Counted from the stretch's first letter, positions 34,804 to 44,546 are shown. The stretch: 64,000 nt of DNA from Bacteroides_D sp963543925 (GCA_963543925.1 CAUUCP010000005.1:1-64000), one strand, 5' to 3'. Program-made: numbers and translations. Notes: generated by a model not told the origin, from the letters alone.

Positions 34804-36453
34804 TTACTGACATTCCCCACCGTGCCCGTCTAGCGCGAGCACCTCCTCCTTCCACTCTCCGATATTACGCGCTTTCTCATCAAAACTCACCCCGACGAGG
34901 TGGACGGGACGACCCTCGGCACGAACCGTATGGAAATACTCCCGATCCTTTATCTGGTCAATGGCGTCCTGTGCCGAACCCTGTGTATTGACCTTAAACT
35001 CGAAGATGTAGACGTGCTGGCGCGTGGTGACTAGCATATCGATGCGCCCCGTGGCACAGACCACCTCCGCTTGCGCATGGATGCCCAACAGACGGAAAAC
35101 GGCATAGAGCACCGATTGGTAATACTGTTCGCGCAACGGACGTCCCTGCTCGCCGCTGGGAATGTTGCCATAGATGATCCCTGCGAGGATTGCGGAAATA
35201 TGCTTCATTGCGCCTGCAATATCGCCACTTTGAAGAGTCCTATAGAGCTTCAGCACCGTAGCCCTGACGTCGTCGCGTCGGATGTTTACGTAAAGGGGCA
35301 AGAGTTCTTGCAGGAATCCGAAACGAACCTCCTCGTTCGGATAGCCCAGTTGGTAAATCTGCTCCTCAGATAGGTACTTCTGAATCGTCAGGTAGCCCGA
35401 CTGGAAAAGGAGCGGGATCACCGAGTCTTCGTCATTGTAACGAAAGTCTTGGAGCGAACCTTCGTCCAGTAACAGTTCCTCCTCCAAATCGGGCATAAAG
35501 ATCTGCGTCCTTCTGAGGTAATTCACAAGATAGGAGGGCGTCGCATTCTCGAACCAGTAGTATTTATACTTGCTCGTCGCCAATACTTTAAGGAGACTGT
35601 ACGGGTTATATACCTGCACTCCCTCCTCAGCAAAACAATAGCCGTCATACTCCTTTTTGAGCCGTGCGCGCGTCTCCTCGATGCTACTATTATACTGCTT
35701 AGCTAGCTTCTCTATTTCGGGAGAGAGGTTGGCGGTGAGCTCTTCCTCGGTAAACCCACAAATCGCGTCATACTCATCGAGTAGGGTGATGTCTATCAGG
35801 TTATTCACTCCACTGAAAAGCGTCGTCTTACTAAACTTGGTAATCCCCGTCAGAAAGGCGAACCGGATGTATTCGTCGCACTGCTTTATTACCTCATAAA
35901 AGGCCTTGAGGAGCGAACGGTTGGCGTTATTTAACACCTCGTCGTCTACGGTTTCCAAAAGCGGCTTGTCATATTCATCGATGAGGATGACCACTTGCTT
36001 TTGGGTGGTCTGATAAATCATTCGGATCAGATAGATGAAGCGGTCATCAGGCGCATCGTATCTTTTCTTTATATCGAACTGCGCCTCTAGGAAATCTAAT
36101 TGTAATGACAACCGTTCATGCAATGGCTTACCTGTGAGATAGTCCTTTGCATTAAAATCAAAATAAAGCACGGGGGATGCCTCCCATGGTGTGCGATTCC
36201 GATTGCGCGCAATCTCCTCCTCGTGTGCTGCGATATAGAGTCCTTGGAAGAGCTCTTTCTTCCCCTCGAAGTACGCTTTTAGTGTAGAAAGGAACAAGCT
36301 TTTTCCGAAACGGTGCGGACGGCTGAGGAAAAAGATGCGTCCGAGTGAAAAGAGTTTTTCGATATACTGCGTCTTATCGACATAGAGATCCCCATCTCTA
36401 CGCAACTGTTTGAAGCTTTGTGTACTGATGGGCAAGCGGCATGGATAGTTCAT
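34804..36453 (-). CDS. AAA-ATPase-like / PD-(D/E)XK nuclease superfamily protein
   Basis: 549 residues from the ATG at 36453, where the conserved family start MNYPCRLPISTQSFKQLR begins. The N-terminal part (AAA-ATPase_like, PF09820 type) has YVDKTQYIEKL, the P-loop RPHRFGKSLFLSTLKAYFEG region and Walker B VVILIDEYDKPLL. The C-terminal part (PDDEXK_9, PF08011 type) has GRIDMLV then YIFEFKVN, giving the D...ExK nuclease core. The family is abundant and mobile in Bacteroidota with unproved function; defence or selfish roles are suspected. It is isolated between sbcC (convergent) and MITE-like copy D, with a near-consensus TACCTTCG box upstream. Confidence 0.88.
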   Translation of the reverse strand: MNYPCRLPISTQSFKQLRRDGDLYVDKTQYIEKLFSLGRIFFLSRPHRFGKSLFLSTLKAYFEGKKELFQGLYIAAHEEEIARNRNRTPWEASPVLYFDFNAKDYLTGKPLHERLSLQLDFLEAQFDIKKRYDAPDDRFIYLIRMIYQTTQKQVVILIDEYDKPLLETVDDEVLNNANRSLLKAFYEVIKQCDEYIRFAFLTGITKFSKTTLFSGVNNLIDITLLDEYDAICGFTEEELTANLSPEIEKLAKQYNSSIEETRARLKKEYDGYCFAEEGVQVYNPYSLLKVLATSKYKYYWFENATPSYLVNYLRRTQIFMPDLEEELLLDEGSLQDFRYNDEDSVIPLLFQSGYLTIQKYLSEEQIYQLGYPNEEVRFGFLQELLPLYVNIRRDDVRATVLKLYRTLQSGDIAGAMKHISAILAGIIYGNIPSGEQGRPLREQYYQSVLYAVFRLLGIHAQAEVVCATGRIDMLVTTRQHVYIFEFKVNTQGSAQDAIDQIKDREYFHTVRAEGRPVHLVGVSFDEKARNIGEWKEEVLALDGHGGECQ

Positions 36454-36540
36454 CTGCAATCTGTTTTCGTTACCACGAAGGTAATGAAAAGGAAATAAGC
36501 CCCTTGTGCGCTCAGTCCTTGCCCTATCAACCTCTGTGCG

Positions 36541-36835
36541 ATACTTTCCTAAACAGTGTCGCAGCATCACAGCAACGGGAGAAAAACAGGCTTATACCGC
36601 TTTATATTTTCCTCAATTCCCTATCCCAAAACAAGCCATGCTCGGAGTACACCCATGCTACACGTACGCTACACCGACTCTACACCGACTAAATTAGGTA
36701 AAATTACCTACTCCAAAATAGCCTATATTCTATACGTATTTCTTTATTCCAACACGCTATTTATTTAGTTTGTCGTGTAAAAATAGTGCTTTAGGATTCC
36801 CTAAAGTCGCGATCGGCACTGCGGGGATAAAAAGC
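36541..36835 (-). repeat. MITE-like repeat, copy D (inverted, truncated)
   Basis: Reverse orientation relative to copies B and C. From the right end: TTTAGGAAAGTAT, CCCGTTGCTGTGATG, AAAGCGGTATAAGCC, 12-bp GTGTAGAGTCG-type units, palindrome TAGGTAAAATTACCTA at 36695-36710 and the CTTTAGG block. About 60 bases of the left end are missing. It occupies most of the divergent gap between the genes at 36453 and 36934. Confidence 0.7.
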
Positions 36836-36908
36836 AGAAGGTGGACCAGTGGATCACGCTCTCCGTCGCGTTGCACACCTTGTATCAGAGAAAGAGTCTC
36901 TTTTTGTC

Positions 36909-36916
36909 TATTTTTG
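36909..36916 (+). promoter_or_regulatory. -7 promoter box (TATTTTTG) for the DUF1573 gene
   Basis: Exact TAnnTTTG match 17 bases upstream of the ATG at 36934, just outside repeat copy D. No well-spaced -33 TTG. Confidence 0.5.
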
Positions 36917-36933
36917 TGGTGCGGCAATATGAG

Positions 36934-37998
36934 ATGGAAATGAAAACAATCGCATCGCTCTTGTATTTTTGCCTCCTCGCACTCTTCTCTTTTGCACAGG
37001 GAGGCTACTTGGTATTCAACTCTATAGAGCACCAGTTTGGTGATGTCCCAGAGGACGGGGGAGAGATTCAGCATGTCTTTGAGTTTACCAACAAGGGGAC
37101 TGCTCCCGTGATCATCTATTCCGTGGCAACCTCCTGCGGATGTACGGCCACCGAGTGGAGTCGGGAACCCATCCTCCCCGGTAAAAAGGGAAATGTGCGG
37201 GCTATTTTTCAACCTTCGGGACGACCCTATAGCTTCTCCAAGACCCTGACCGTCCACACCAATGCACAGCCAGAGAAACAGGTCCTCACCATTCGTGGCT
37301 TTGTCATACCACAGAATGCCTCCAAAGAGGAACTCTATCCCCAACGCTTGGGGGCTGTCTCCTTACGAACCTATTACCAACTATTGGGCAATGTCTCGCA
37401 CCTAGAGAAACAGAAAATAGAGATCCCCGTCTTTAATAGTTCCGATAAACCGCAGCAGGTGACCTTATCACCACTCCCGGTCGCTCTTTCTGGGAAAACG
37501 AAACTCAAATTGAAGCCCGGAGAGATCAAACATTTTGAATTGGAGCTTAATCCTCAGAAATTAGAGGAGTGGGGACAGCAGTCCCTGGAAATTGTCTTCA
37601 AGTGTGGAGATGCGACCGGCAGATACTACATCCATCTCTCCCGAGTAGAGGATTTCTCCAAACTCTCACTCAAAGAGCGCGAAAAAGCTGCACGCCTCGA
37701 ATTGTCTTCTACGCACTACACTTTCCCAAAGACCAAGACTGGCAACGTCGTCGAACAATCGATAGAGTTACGCAATGTGGGCGGTTCCCCGCTGATTGTC
37801 CGTAAGGTGATCACCAATAGTACACAAATCACCTATACGCTTGACAAGCAAGAGATCCCGGCAGGAGAAACCGGAATCCTCACCCTTCGTTTTGATACCA
37901 ACGGATCGTATGGCGACCAATTGCGTCATATCCAGCTCGTGGTCAATGACCCGCACGAGACCATGCCCGCTATCCAGTGGGAAGGAACGTTAGAATAA
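36934..37998 (+). CDS. DUF1573 domain secreted protein
   Basis: 354 residues from the ATG at 36934 (36940 is also possible); the frame extends further upstream but through a promoter box. The signal peptide ends at SFA. DUF1573 repeats at about 35-125 include VFEFTNKGTAPVIIYSVATSCGCT and IFQPSGRPYSFSKTLTVHTN; a second copy lies at about 255-350 (IELRNVGGSPLIVRKVITNS). These Ig-like ASH/DUF1573 domains are common in periplasmic proteins of Bacteroidota. Function unknown. The ABC transporter gene starts 14 bases later, so it probably heads an operon. Confidence 0.85.
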   Translation: MEMKTIASLLYFCLLALFSFAQGGYLVFNSIEHQFGDVPEDGGEIQHVFEFTNKGTAPVIIYSVATSCGCTATEWSREPILPGKKGNVRAIFQPSGRPYSFSKTLTVHTNAQPEKQVLTIRGFVIPQNASKEELYPQRLGAVSLRTYYQLLGNVSHLEKQKIEIPVFNSSDKPQQVTLSPLPVALSGKTKLKLKPGEIKHFELELNPQKLEEWGQQSLEIVFKCGDATGRYYIHLSRVEDFSKLSLKEREKAARLELSSTHYTFPKTKTGNVVEQSIELRNVGGSPLIVRKVITNSTQITYTLDKQEIPAGETGILTLRFDTNGSYGDQLRHIQLVVNDPHETMPAIQWEGTLE

Positions 37999-38012
37999 CG
38001 CTCGACGATCGC

Positions 38013-38972
38013 ATGACTTTACTCCAAATCTCCGACGTACGGAAGAGTTTCGGCGCCTTCCAAGCCCTCAAGGGAGTCTCTTTCGATGTGCCAGAGGGAG
38101 CGATTTATGGACTCCTCGGTCCGAATGGAGCGGGAAAGACCACCCTCATCCGTTGCATTAACCAGATTACGAACCCAGATAGTGGACAGATCCTTCTCGG
38201 GGGACGCCCCCTCAAAAGAGAAGATGTGCGACGCATAGGGTATCTCCCCGAGGAACGTGGGCTCTACAAGAAGATGAAGGTCGGAGACCAAGCCCTCTAC
38301 TTAGCACAGCTCAAAGGGATGTCCAAGCGAGACGCCATGCGTGCCCTCAAGTATTGGTTTGACAAGTTCGGGATCGCTGACTGGTGGCCCAAGAAGGTCG
38401 AGGAACTCTCCAAAGGTATGGCGCAAAAGGTGCAGTTCATCGTGACCGTCCTCCATGAGCCCAGGCTGCTCATCTTTGACGAACCCTTCAGCGGGTTCGA
38501 CCCCATCAATGCCGACCTCCTCAAAAATGAAATCCTCGCCCTACGGGACAAGGGGGCTACCGTCCTCTTCTCTACCCACAATATGGACAGTGTCGAGCGC
38601 ATATGCGACGCTATTACGCTGTTTAACAAGGGCAACAATGTGCTCACGGGCGAGGTTGCGCACATCCGAGAGCGTTTCTCTGCCGCTCGTTTCCGACTAG
38701 GGTATTATGGAGATAAAGCGGCTCTCGAACAAGCCTTGGGCGAAGCCTGGCGTCTGGAAGAACTCCCCGCCACAGACACCATCCAATGGATCAATCTAGA
38801 GTCTGAACAAAAGGATGTCAAGACCAATGAGCTCTTGCAGCACCTCCTACAGTACGTAGAGGTCACCAATTTCTCTCGTGAGATTGCTACCATGAACGAT
38901 ATCTTTATCCGAGTTGTGAAAGAAAGTTCGCAACAAGAAGCCAATCTACGACAAGCCCCACAAGAAGCGTAA
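38013..38972 (+). CDS. ABC transporter ATP-binding protein (NatA-like)
   Basis: 319 residues from the ATG at 38013; the longer frame overlaps the upstream stop and lacks conservation. Walker A GPNGAGKTT, Q-loop region NQITNPDSG, signature ELSKGMAQK (a variant of LSGGQ common in this subfamily), Walker B LLIFDEPFSGFDP and the switch FSTHNMD. The C-terminal 90 residues form the DUF4162-type extension seen in Na+/exporter ATPases (NatA). It pairs with the permease two bases downstream, forming an ABC-2 type exporter; substrate unknown. Confidence 0.92.
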   Translation: MTLLQISDVRKSFGAFQALKGVSFDVPEGAIYGLLGPNGAGKTTLIRCINQITNPDSGQILLGGRPLKREDVRRIGYLPEERGLYKKMKVGDQALYLAQLKGMSKRDAMRALKYWFDKFGIADWWPKKVEELSKGMAQKVQFIVTVLHEPRLLIFDEPFSGFDPINADLLKNEILALRDKGATVLFSTHNMDSVERICDAITLFNKGNNVLTGEVAHIRERFSAARFRLGYYGDKAALEQALGEAWRLEELPATDTIQWINLESEQKDVKTNELLQHLLQYVEVTNFSREIATMNDIFIRVVKESSQQEANLRQAPQEA

Positions 38973-38974
38973 CG

Positions 38975-40312
38975 ATGCATAATATCAGACTGATTATCCA
39001 TCGCGAGGTCGCGATCCGACTCCGTAAGAAAAGCTTCCTCGTAGCCACATTCCTGGTGCCGCTCCTCTTTGCCGTGATGGCGATCTTACCCTCGCTCCTG
39101 ATCATGCTCGACTCGGGCAAACATTACTCCATCGGGGTCGTAGACCATTCCCGGCATATTGCCGACTCCCTCCGCTCGTCCAGCCACCTGACTTATATCC
39201 AAGAACGGGACTCGGTTCAGGATATCGCAGCTTACCTCACCGCCAAGGGATATAACGCCCTCTTGGTGATCGGGGCGAATCTCGTGGACAATACCAAGGA
39301 TGCTACCTTGTACAGCCTTCGAACCTTGGCCATGGAAGCTACCGAGTATGTCGAACGAGAGTTACAACGTATCGTGCGTGAGGAGCGTATCGCGGGCTTT
39401 CAAATAGAGGGCATAGAGCAAATCCTAAAGCGTGCGAATGTCAATGTCGATTGTCGAGCCGTGGTCTTGAACGAGGCGGGTGAAGAGTCCGAGACTAATT
39501 CGGGGATGGCACTCGCTATTAGCTATATACTTGGCGGACTGGTGTACGGTCTCATCGCAGCCTCTGGAGGCATGGTCATGACTGGCGTTATCGAAGAAAA
39601 GCATAACCGTATCGTAGAGGTCTTGGTTTCCAGTGTCCGTTCCTTCGACTTGATGATGGGAAAGATCCTCGGCGTGGCTTCCGTCTTTCTTATCCAGATC
39701 GTGCTGTGGATCGTCGTGACCGTCCTATTGGTCAATATTGCCGCAGGGCTCTTTCACTTCGGTTCGGCGGTCGATGTGCAACAGGTAACCCAACACATGA
39801 CCCAGAACGACCCCTCGGGAATGAGTTCCAAGCTCGTCGCTACATTCCAGTCTGCCCCACTCCAAGAGATCTTGAAGCCGCTGGAGAGCATACATTTTAC
39901 CGAGCTCATTGCCGTCTTTCTCTTCTTCTTCTTCGGGGGGTATTTCCTCTATTCTGCCATGTACGCTGCCATCGGTTCGGCAGTAGAGGAAGCCTCGGAT
40001 GCGCAGCAGTTGCTCATCCCCGTCACAGTCCCCTTGATTATCGGATTCTTGGTGCTGGTCACCATTGGGCGATCGCCAGATAGTGCGCTGGCGTTTTGGT
40101 TCTCTATGATCCCGTTTACCTCGCCTATGATTTTGCCTGCCCGCGTGGCATACGGTGTCGATACGTGGGAAATCCTCCTCTCGGGGGCTATCTTGTTGGT
40201 TACCTTTGTGGGGGTCACGTGGTTGGCGTCGCGCGTTTATCGCAATGGGATTTTGCAGTATGGAAAAAAGTTCGGGTGGAGGGATATATTGCAGTGGATG
40301 CGTCGCTCCTAA
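38975..40312 (+). CDS. ABC-2 type transporter permease (NatB-like)
   Basis: 445 residues. An N-terminal membrane segment (about 22-46, FLVATFLVPLLFAVMAILPSLLIML) is followed by a large extracytoplasmic domain (about 47-170) and then five or six hydrophobic segments (for example YILGGLVYGLIAASGG, VFLIQIVLWIVVTVLLVNIAAG, AVFLFFFFGGYFLYSAMYAAIG). The MTGVIEEKHNRIVEVLVSS motif is typical of the ABC-2/NatB family. It starts two bases after its ATPase partner. Possible role: efflux of sodium, drugs or lipids; not decidable from sequence. Confidence 0.9.
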   Translation: MHNIRLIIHREVAIRLRKKSFLVATFLVPLLFAVMAILPSLLIMLDSGKHYSIGVVDHSRHIADSLRSSSHLTYIQERDSVQDIAAYLTAKGYNALLVIGANLVDNTKDATLYSLRTLAMEATEYVERELQRIVREERIAGFQIEGIEQILKRANVNVDCRAVVLNEAGEESETNSGMALAISYILGGLVYGLIAASGGMVMTGVIEEKHNRIVEVLVSSVRSFDLMMGKILGVASVFLIQIVLWIVVTVLLVNIAAGLFHFGSAVDVQQVTQHMTQNDPSGMSSKLVATFQSAPLQEILKPLESIHFTELIAVFLFFFFGGYFLYSAMYAAIGSAVEEASDAQQLLIPVTVPLIIGFLVLVTIGRSPDSALAFWFSMIPFTSPMILPARVAYGVDTWEILLSGAILLVTFVGVTWLASRVYRNGILQYGKKFGWRDILQWMRRS

Positions 40313-40364
40313 CTCCTAGACGATGCCTTTGTTTTAGATGAGAACGGTTGTAAGAAAGAACGGA

Positions 40365-42686
40365 ATGAAGCGTTTATTGCTCCTCGTCCTCTGTGTAGGT
40401 TTGTTTACCGCACTCTACGCACAGACGGCGCACACGGTGACGGGGCTCGTCGTCGATGACCAAGGGGAAGCTGCAGCCTATTGCGATGTCGTAGCACTGC
40501 GGGAAGATAGCACCGTCTGTGTCGCAACAGTTACCGATCCAGAGGGGCGCTTTACCCTTCCCCTATCCACAGATACCCGCTGGGTTGCTTTCCGTTATGT
40601 GGGCTACAAAGAGGTCTACTTTCACTCCGAGGAAATCCCTCAAAAGATCGTCCTGACTCCGGAACAGATCGAGCTTGACGACGTGGTCGTACGTGCTCAG
40701 CGCCCCAAGGTAGAGATGAAAAACGGGGTCTTGGAAATGGGGGTACAGGGCACCTCGCTTGTCCACAAACCCTCGATCTATAAAGTCATCGGCGCATTAC
40801 CCGGCGTGCAACTCAAGAAAGAGAGCCAGCTGTCGCTACTAGGAGGTGGAAAATATCTCATCTATGTCGACGGGCGGAAGCTACAGGACGAGACCGAGTT
40901 GGTCACGATGGATGTAAAGAACCTACGGTCGATAAGTATAGACCCCTCCCCTGGCGTGCGCTACGGGAGTGAGGTCAAGGCGGTGATCAGAATCCGAACC
41001 TTGACTCCCCTACCCGGCTTGGGGGTGACCCTCTCCTCGCAGGTGCGCAGAGGCTACTTGTGGTGCACCAATCAAGACCTGAAGGTCGGATATTCCCGAG
41101 GGATGGTCTACTACTATACCGCTTTTTCCTACGACTACAGCGCCAAAAAGATGGAAAAGAGTATCGATGTCGATTTCCTTCGGAGTCAAGGAACCGCCCT
41201 TGCCGAACGATTAGAAACCACATCTTGGCAACGAGACTCCTCACATACAGGACTCCTCACCGCGGGGGTAGACCTTACGCCGACCGATAACTGCATCTTT
41301 GGGATAAGGTATGATGCCTATATCAACCCGTTGAATGGGACGAGCCAAGAACACTCCCTAGCATACCAAGGAGAAAATTTGCACGATGACGTCACATCAC
41401 ACGGACGTATGACCAAACGCCCCTATGCCCACCATCTGGCTGCCTACAGCGACCTCTCTTTTGCCAAAAGATGGACCCTCTCCCTCGCTGGCGACTATTA
41501 TACAAAGCGTCTGGAGGATACACAAGACGCGAAGGAACGCAGCGATATCTACAATACTACAAAATTATACCCCACACGTAACCGAGCTGCGTATGACCTC
41601 TTCCAGCTTACCCCCGTGCTCGCCTATAGGTTCTCTAACCAGTTCCGTTCCGAGCTTGGCGCGGAGGTCGCCAGTATTCGTGGAAAGGGAGACCAGATCG
41701 AAGGGTTACCCGAAGTCAAAACAACAGATTATACCAATTCCGAGACAAGCTACGCCATCTTTCTCTCGAATACCTTTCCCATCGGGAGCTGGTATGCCAA
41801 GCTCGGGGTGCGTTACGAATATTTGCGTAGCGAGCTGATGGATAAGATCGCACCAGCTGCATCCCTCCTACGCAACTACTCCGACCTCTTTTACTCAGCC
41901 TCCCTCTCGGGAAAGATTGGGACCACAAACCATAGTCTACAGCTCGCCTCGTCGACACAACGCCCCTCATTGCAACAGCTCAATGGATATTCCTATCACT
42001 CCAGCTCTTACCTCATTCAGCAGGGAAATCCGAGGTTGATACCCCAAAAGGATGTGACTCTCAGCTATACTTTCGTCTGGCAGCCCCTCTATTGGCAAAC
42101 CTCCTACACGTACAGCAGAGACCTTATCGCCTCCGACTTTCGCGTCAATCCAGACCTGAAGAATGCGTATATCATTTCGAATACCAATTTCAAGTCGGGT
42201 CATAATCTCCAAACCGTCCTCGGTGCCGACTTTGAGTTCGGATTTTACTCCCTCGGGCTACAAGGAGCTTTTGGTATACAGAAGGTCGACACCAGACGGG
42301 AAAAGGGATATGTCCGACAGTTACCCCTCTATATGGGAAAGATGACCCATACGTTTAACTTGCCGTGGGCGATGTCTGCCGAGCTCGAGTACCAGTACAT
42401 TAGTCCCACTACGGAACAGTTGTATGAGATTACAGAGACCCACGACCTCTCCTTTTACCTCTCCAAGAGCTTTTGGAATGAAAAACTGAGCCTCTCCCTC
42501 TACTTCAATGACATCCTCGAGTACGAAGGGAATGATATAAAGACTACACTCAATGGGCTCAGGGTGCATCTAGAAGATCTAGTACCCGATACGCGCTATA
42601 TCTCCCTCCGCTTACGATGGAACTTCCAGTCCCTGAAGAAGGATAGGAGTAAGAACGCGGCAAAACAGAACATCAATCGTTTATAA
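40365..42686 (+). CDS. Outer-membrane beta-barrel receptor-like protein
   Basis: 773 residues from the ATG at 40365, where a signal peptide MKRLLLLVLCVGLFTALYA begins (an in-frame ATG lies at 40338; TGCCTTTG at 40324-40331 is a near-consensus -7 box). It has a carboxypeptidase-regulatory-like domain (VTGLVVDDQGEAAAYCDVVAL, about 24-100), a plug-like domain (about 110-210, GVLEMGVQGTSLVHKPSIYKVIG) and an OMP_b-brl_3-type barrel to the C-terminus. This is the SusC-unrelated TonB-receptor-like family of Bacteroidota. nadC starts nine bases after its stop, suggesting co-transcription. Confidence 0.85.
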   Translation: MKRLLLLVLCVGLFTALYAQTAHTVTGLVVDDQGEAAAYCDVVALREDSTVCVATVTDPEGRFTLPLSTDTRWVAFRYVGYKEVYFHSEEIPQKIVLTPEQIELDDVVVRAQRPKVEMKNGVLEMGVQGTSLVHKPSIYKVIGALPGVQLKKESQLSLLGGGKYLIYVDGRKLQDETELVTMDVKNLRSISIDPSPGVRYGSEVKAVIRIRTLTPLPGLGVTLSSQVRRGYLWCTNQDLKVGYSRGMVYYYTAFSYDYSAKKMEKSIDVDFLRSQGTALAERLETTSWQRDSSHTGLLTAGVDLTPTDNCIFGIRYDAYINPLNGTSQEHSLAYQGENLHDDVTSHGRMTKRPYAHHLAAYSDLSFAKRWTLSLAGDYYTKRLEDTQDAKERSDIYNTTKLYPTRNRAAYDLFQLTPVLAYRFSNQFRSELGAEVASIRGKGDQIEGLPEVKTTDYTNSETSYAIFLSNTFPIGSWYAKLGVRYEYLRSELMDKIAPAASLLRNYSDLFYSASLSGKIGTTNHSLQLASSTQRPSLQQLNGYSYHSSSYLIQQGNPRLIPQKDVTLSYTFVWQPLYWQTSYTYSRDLIASDFRVNPDLKNAYIISNTNFKSGHNLQTVLGADFEFGFYSLGLQGAFGIQKVDTRREKGYVRQLPLYMGKMTHTFNLPWAMSAELEYQYISPTTEQLYEITETHDLSFYLSKSFWNEKLSLSLYFNDILEYEGNDIKTTLNGLRVHLEDLVPDTRYISLRLRWNFQSLKKDRSKNAAKQNINRL

Positions 42687-42695
42687 GTTAAGACG

Positions 42696-43526
42696 ATGGA
42701 ATATACACCCCAGTGGGACGCCATTATCACCCTTGCTTTACAAGAAGATATCGGGAGTTCTGATGTGGCAACGCAAGCCCTGATCCGCCCGCAGGCTATG
42801 ATCTCTGCTCGTTGGATTGCCAAGGCAGAGGGCGTCTTGTCGGGGTTGCCCGTGGCGCTACGAGTATTCCAAACCCTAGACCCGAGGGTCGAGATGGAAA
42901 CGACATTCCATGCTGGCGATCGCGTCGTGACAGGGGATGTGATTGCGACTTTCCATGGGGACTATCAAGCGCTCCTGACGGGCGAGCGTACGGCACTGAA
43001 CTTTGTACAGCGTATGTCGGGCATAGCCACTGCGACCCGTGCTTTTGTCGATGCGATAGGTGACCTACCGACCCGTCTCCTCGATACCCGCAAGACTCTC
43101 CCCGGACACCGGGTTTTGGACAAACAGGCGGTCAGAGACGGAGGGGGAAAGAATCACCGCATGGGGCTCTACGATCTGGCGATGATTAAGGATAATCACA
43201 TCGTCGCAGCAGGCGGAATACGCGCTGCCGTCCAGGCGGTAAGAGCCGCTATCCCTGCGTATCTGAACGTTGAGGTAGAAACCTCGTCACTCGAGGAGGT
43301 CAAGGAAGCTCTTGATGCTCATGCCGATATCATCATGCTAGACAACATGTCCTTAGAGATGATGCGAGAGGCCGTGACCTTCATCCAACACCGTGCCTTG
43401 ACAGAGGCATCGGGCAATGTGACCCTTCAGCGTGTACGTGCCATAGCAGAGACTGGGGTAGACTTTGTCAGCACGGGCGCCATTACCCACAGCGTCAAGG
43501 CTTTGGATATTAGTATGAAGTTTTAA
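42696..43526 (+). CDS. nadC: Nicotinate-nucleotide pyrophosphorylase (quinolinate phosphoribosyltransferase)
   Basis: 276 residues, normal length. Motifs: LQEDIGSSDVAT, GERTALNFVQRMSGIAT, LDTRKTLPGHRVLDKQAV, GGGKNHRMGLYD, MIKDNHI and MLDNMS. The enzyme converts quinolinate and PRPP to nicotinate mononucleotide in de novo NAD synthesis. It is followed 51 bases later by nadA, so two steps of the pathway are adjacent. The nadB gene (aspartate oxidase) is not in the window. Confidence 0.95.
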   Translation: MEYTPQWDAIITLALQEDIGSSDVATQALIRPQAMISARWIAKAEGVLSGLPVALRVFQTLDPRVEMETTFHAGDRVVTGDVIATFHGDYQALLTGERTALNFVQRMSGIATATRAFVDAIGDLPTRLLDTRKTLPGHRVLDKQAVRDGGGKNHRMGLYDLAMIKDNHIVAAGGIRAAVQAVRAAIPAYLNVEVETSSLEEVKEALDAHADIIMLDNMSLEMMREAVTFIQHRALTEASGNVTLQRVRAIAETGVDFVSTGAITHSVKALDISMKF

Positions 43527-43577
43527 CCAAGAGCGTCGTTTAGCCTCCTCTTTAGGCACGCCCCATATATAGATGAG

Positions 43578-44546
43578 ATGACAACTCCTGTGATAGACCC
43601 AAAACAGATGACCGATCCGAAACAAAAGGCGCTCCGCGAGGAGCTGGCGGAGCTCCGTCGCACAAAACGTGCTATCCTATTGGGGCATTACTATGCACTT
43701 CCCGAGGTACAGGATGTCTGCGACTATGTGGGAGACTCCCTAGGGCTATCCCGAGAGGCGGCAAAAGCCGATGCCGATATAATTGTCTTCTGCGGTGTCC
43801 ATTTTATGGCGGAAACAGCATCTATCCTCGCGCAGGACAAGAAGGTCTTGTTACCTTGTGCCGAGGCGAGTTGTTCCCTAGCCAATGGGATTACGGGCCA
43901 GGAGCTCGCGGCTTGGAAGGCATCACACCCCGATCATTTTGTCGTCTCCTACGTCAACACTACTGCCGAGGTAAAGGCCTATACCGATTGTTGTTGTACG
44001 TCTGCCAATGCACTCCAAGTGGTACAGCACTATGCGGCTGGGCGGCGCATTATGTTTGTGCCAGATCGAAACTTGGGGAGTTATATCCGCCTCACCACGG
44101 GTATTGACATGGATCTCTGGGACGGGGCTTGTCATGTCCATAACGAGTTCTCTACTGCACTCATCAAGGCGCGAATGGCGCAATACCCTGCTGCCCGTGT
44201 CCTAGTACACCCAGAAAGCGCAGGAGCCTCCGACGAACAGATTCGCAGAGCTCCGAGGGTCTTTATTGCCTCCACTACAGGGATGATCAAAGAGGCGGCG
44301 CGCTGTCCTGAGTCCCAACTCTTGGTCGTTACCGAAGAAGGGGTTTTGCATAAAATGCACGAGGCTGCGCCGAACAAGGAATTGATCCTAGTCGCGCCTA
44401 CTGCCCAGTGCGAACATATGAAACATGCCACGCTAGAGACGGTCGTAGACTCTCTTCGTACCGAGCGTACCGAGGTGCGTGTACCTGCCGAGCTGGCGAG
44501 TCGAGCGCGACTCGCAATAGATCGGATGTTAGAGATCGGAGGTTAG
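43578..44546 (+). CDS. nadA: Quinolinate synthase
   Basis: 322 residues. The [4Fe-4S] and active-site regions are intact: GHYYALPEVQDVCDYVGDSL, VFCGVHFMAETASIL, TDCCCTSANA, PDRNLG, HPESAG and PTAQCEHM with the conserved cysteines. It condenses iminoaspartate with dihydroxyacetone phosphate to quinolinate, the substrate of NadC just upstream. The final stop precedes a 16-bp palindrome 105 bases on. Confidence 0.95.
   Translation: MTTPVIDPKQMTDPKQKALREELAELRRTKRAILLGHYYALPEVQDVCDYVGDSLGLSREAAKADADIIVFCGVHFMAETASILAQDKKVLLPCAEASCSLANGITGQELAAWKASHPDHFVVSYVNTTAEVKAYTDCCCTSANALQVVQHYAAGRRIMFVPDRNLGSYIRLTTGIDMDLWDGACHVHNEFSTALIKARMAQYPAARVLVHPESAGASDEQIRRAPRVFIASTTGMIKEAARCPESQLLVVTEEGVLHKMHEAAPNKELILVAPTAQCEHMKHATLETVVDSLRTERTEVRVPAELASRARLAIDRMLEIGG

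Noticed and set aside
36441..36768. Several short plus-strand frames over copy D
   Set aside because: Different frames of the same repeat DNA; no start signal and antisense to the AAA-ATPase gene start.
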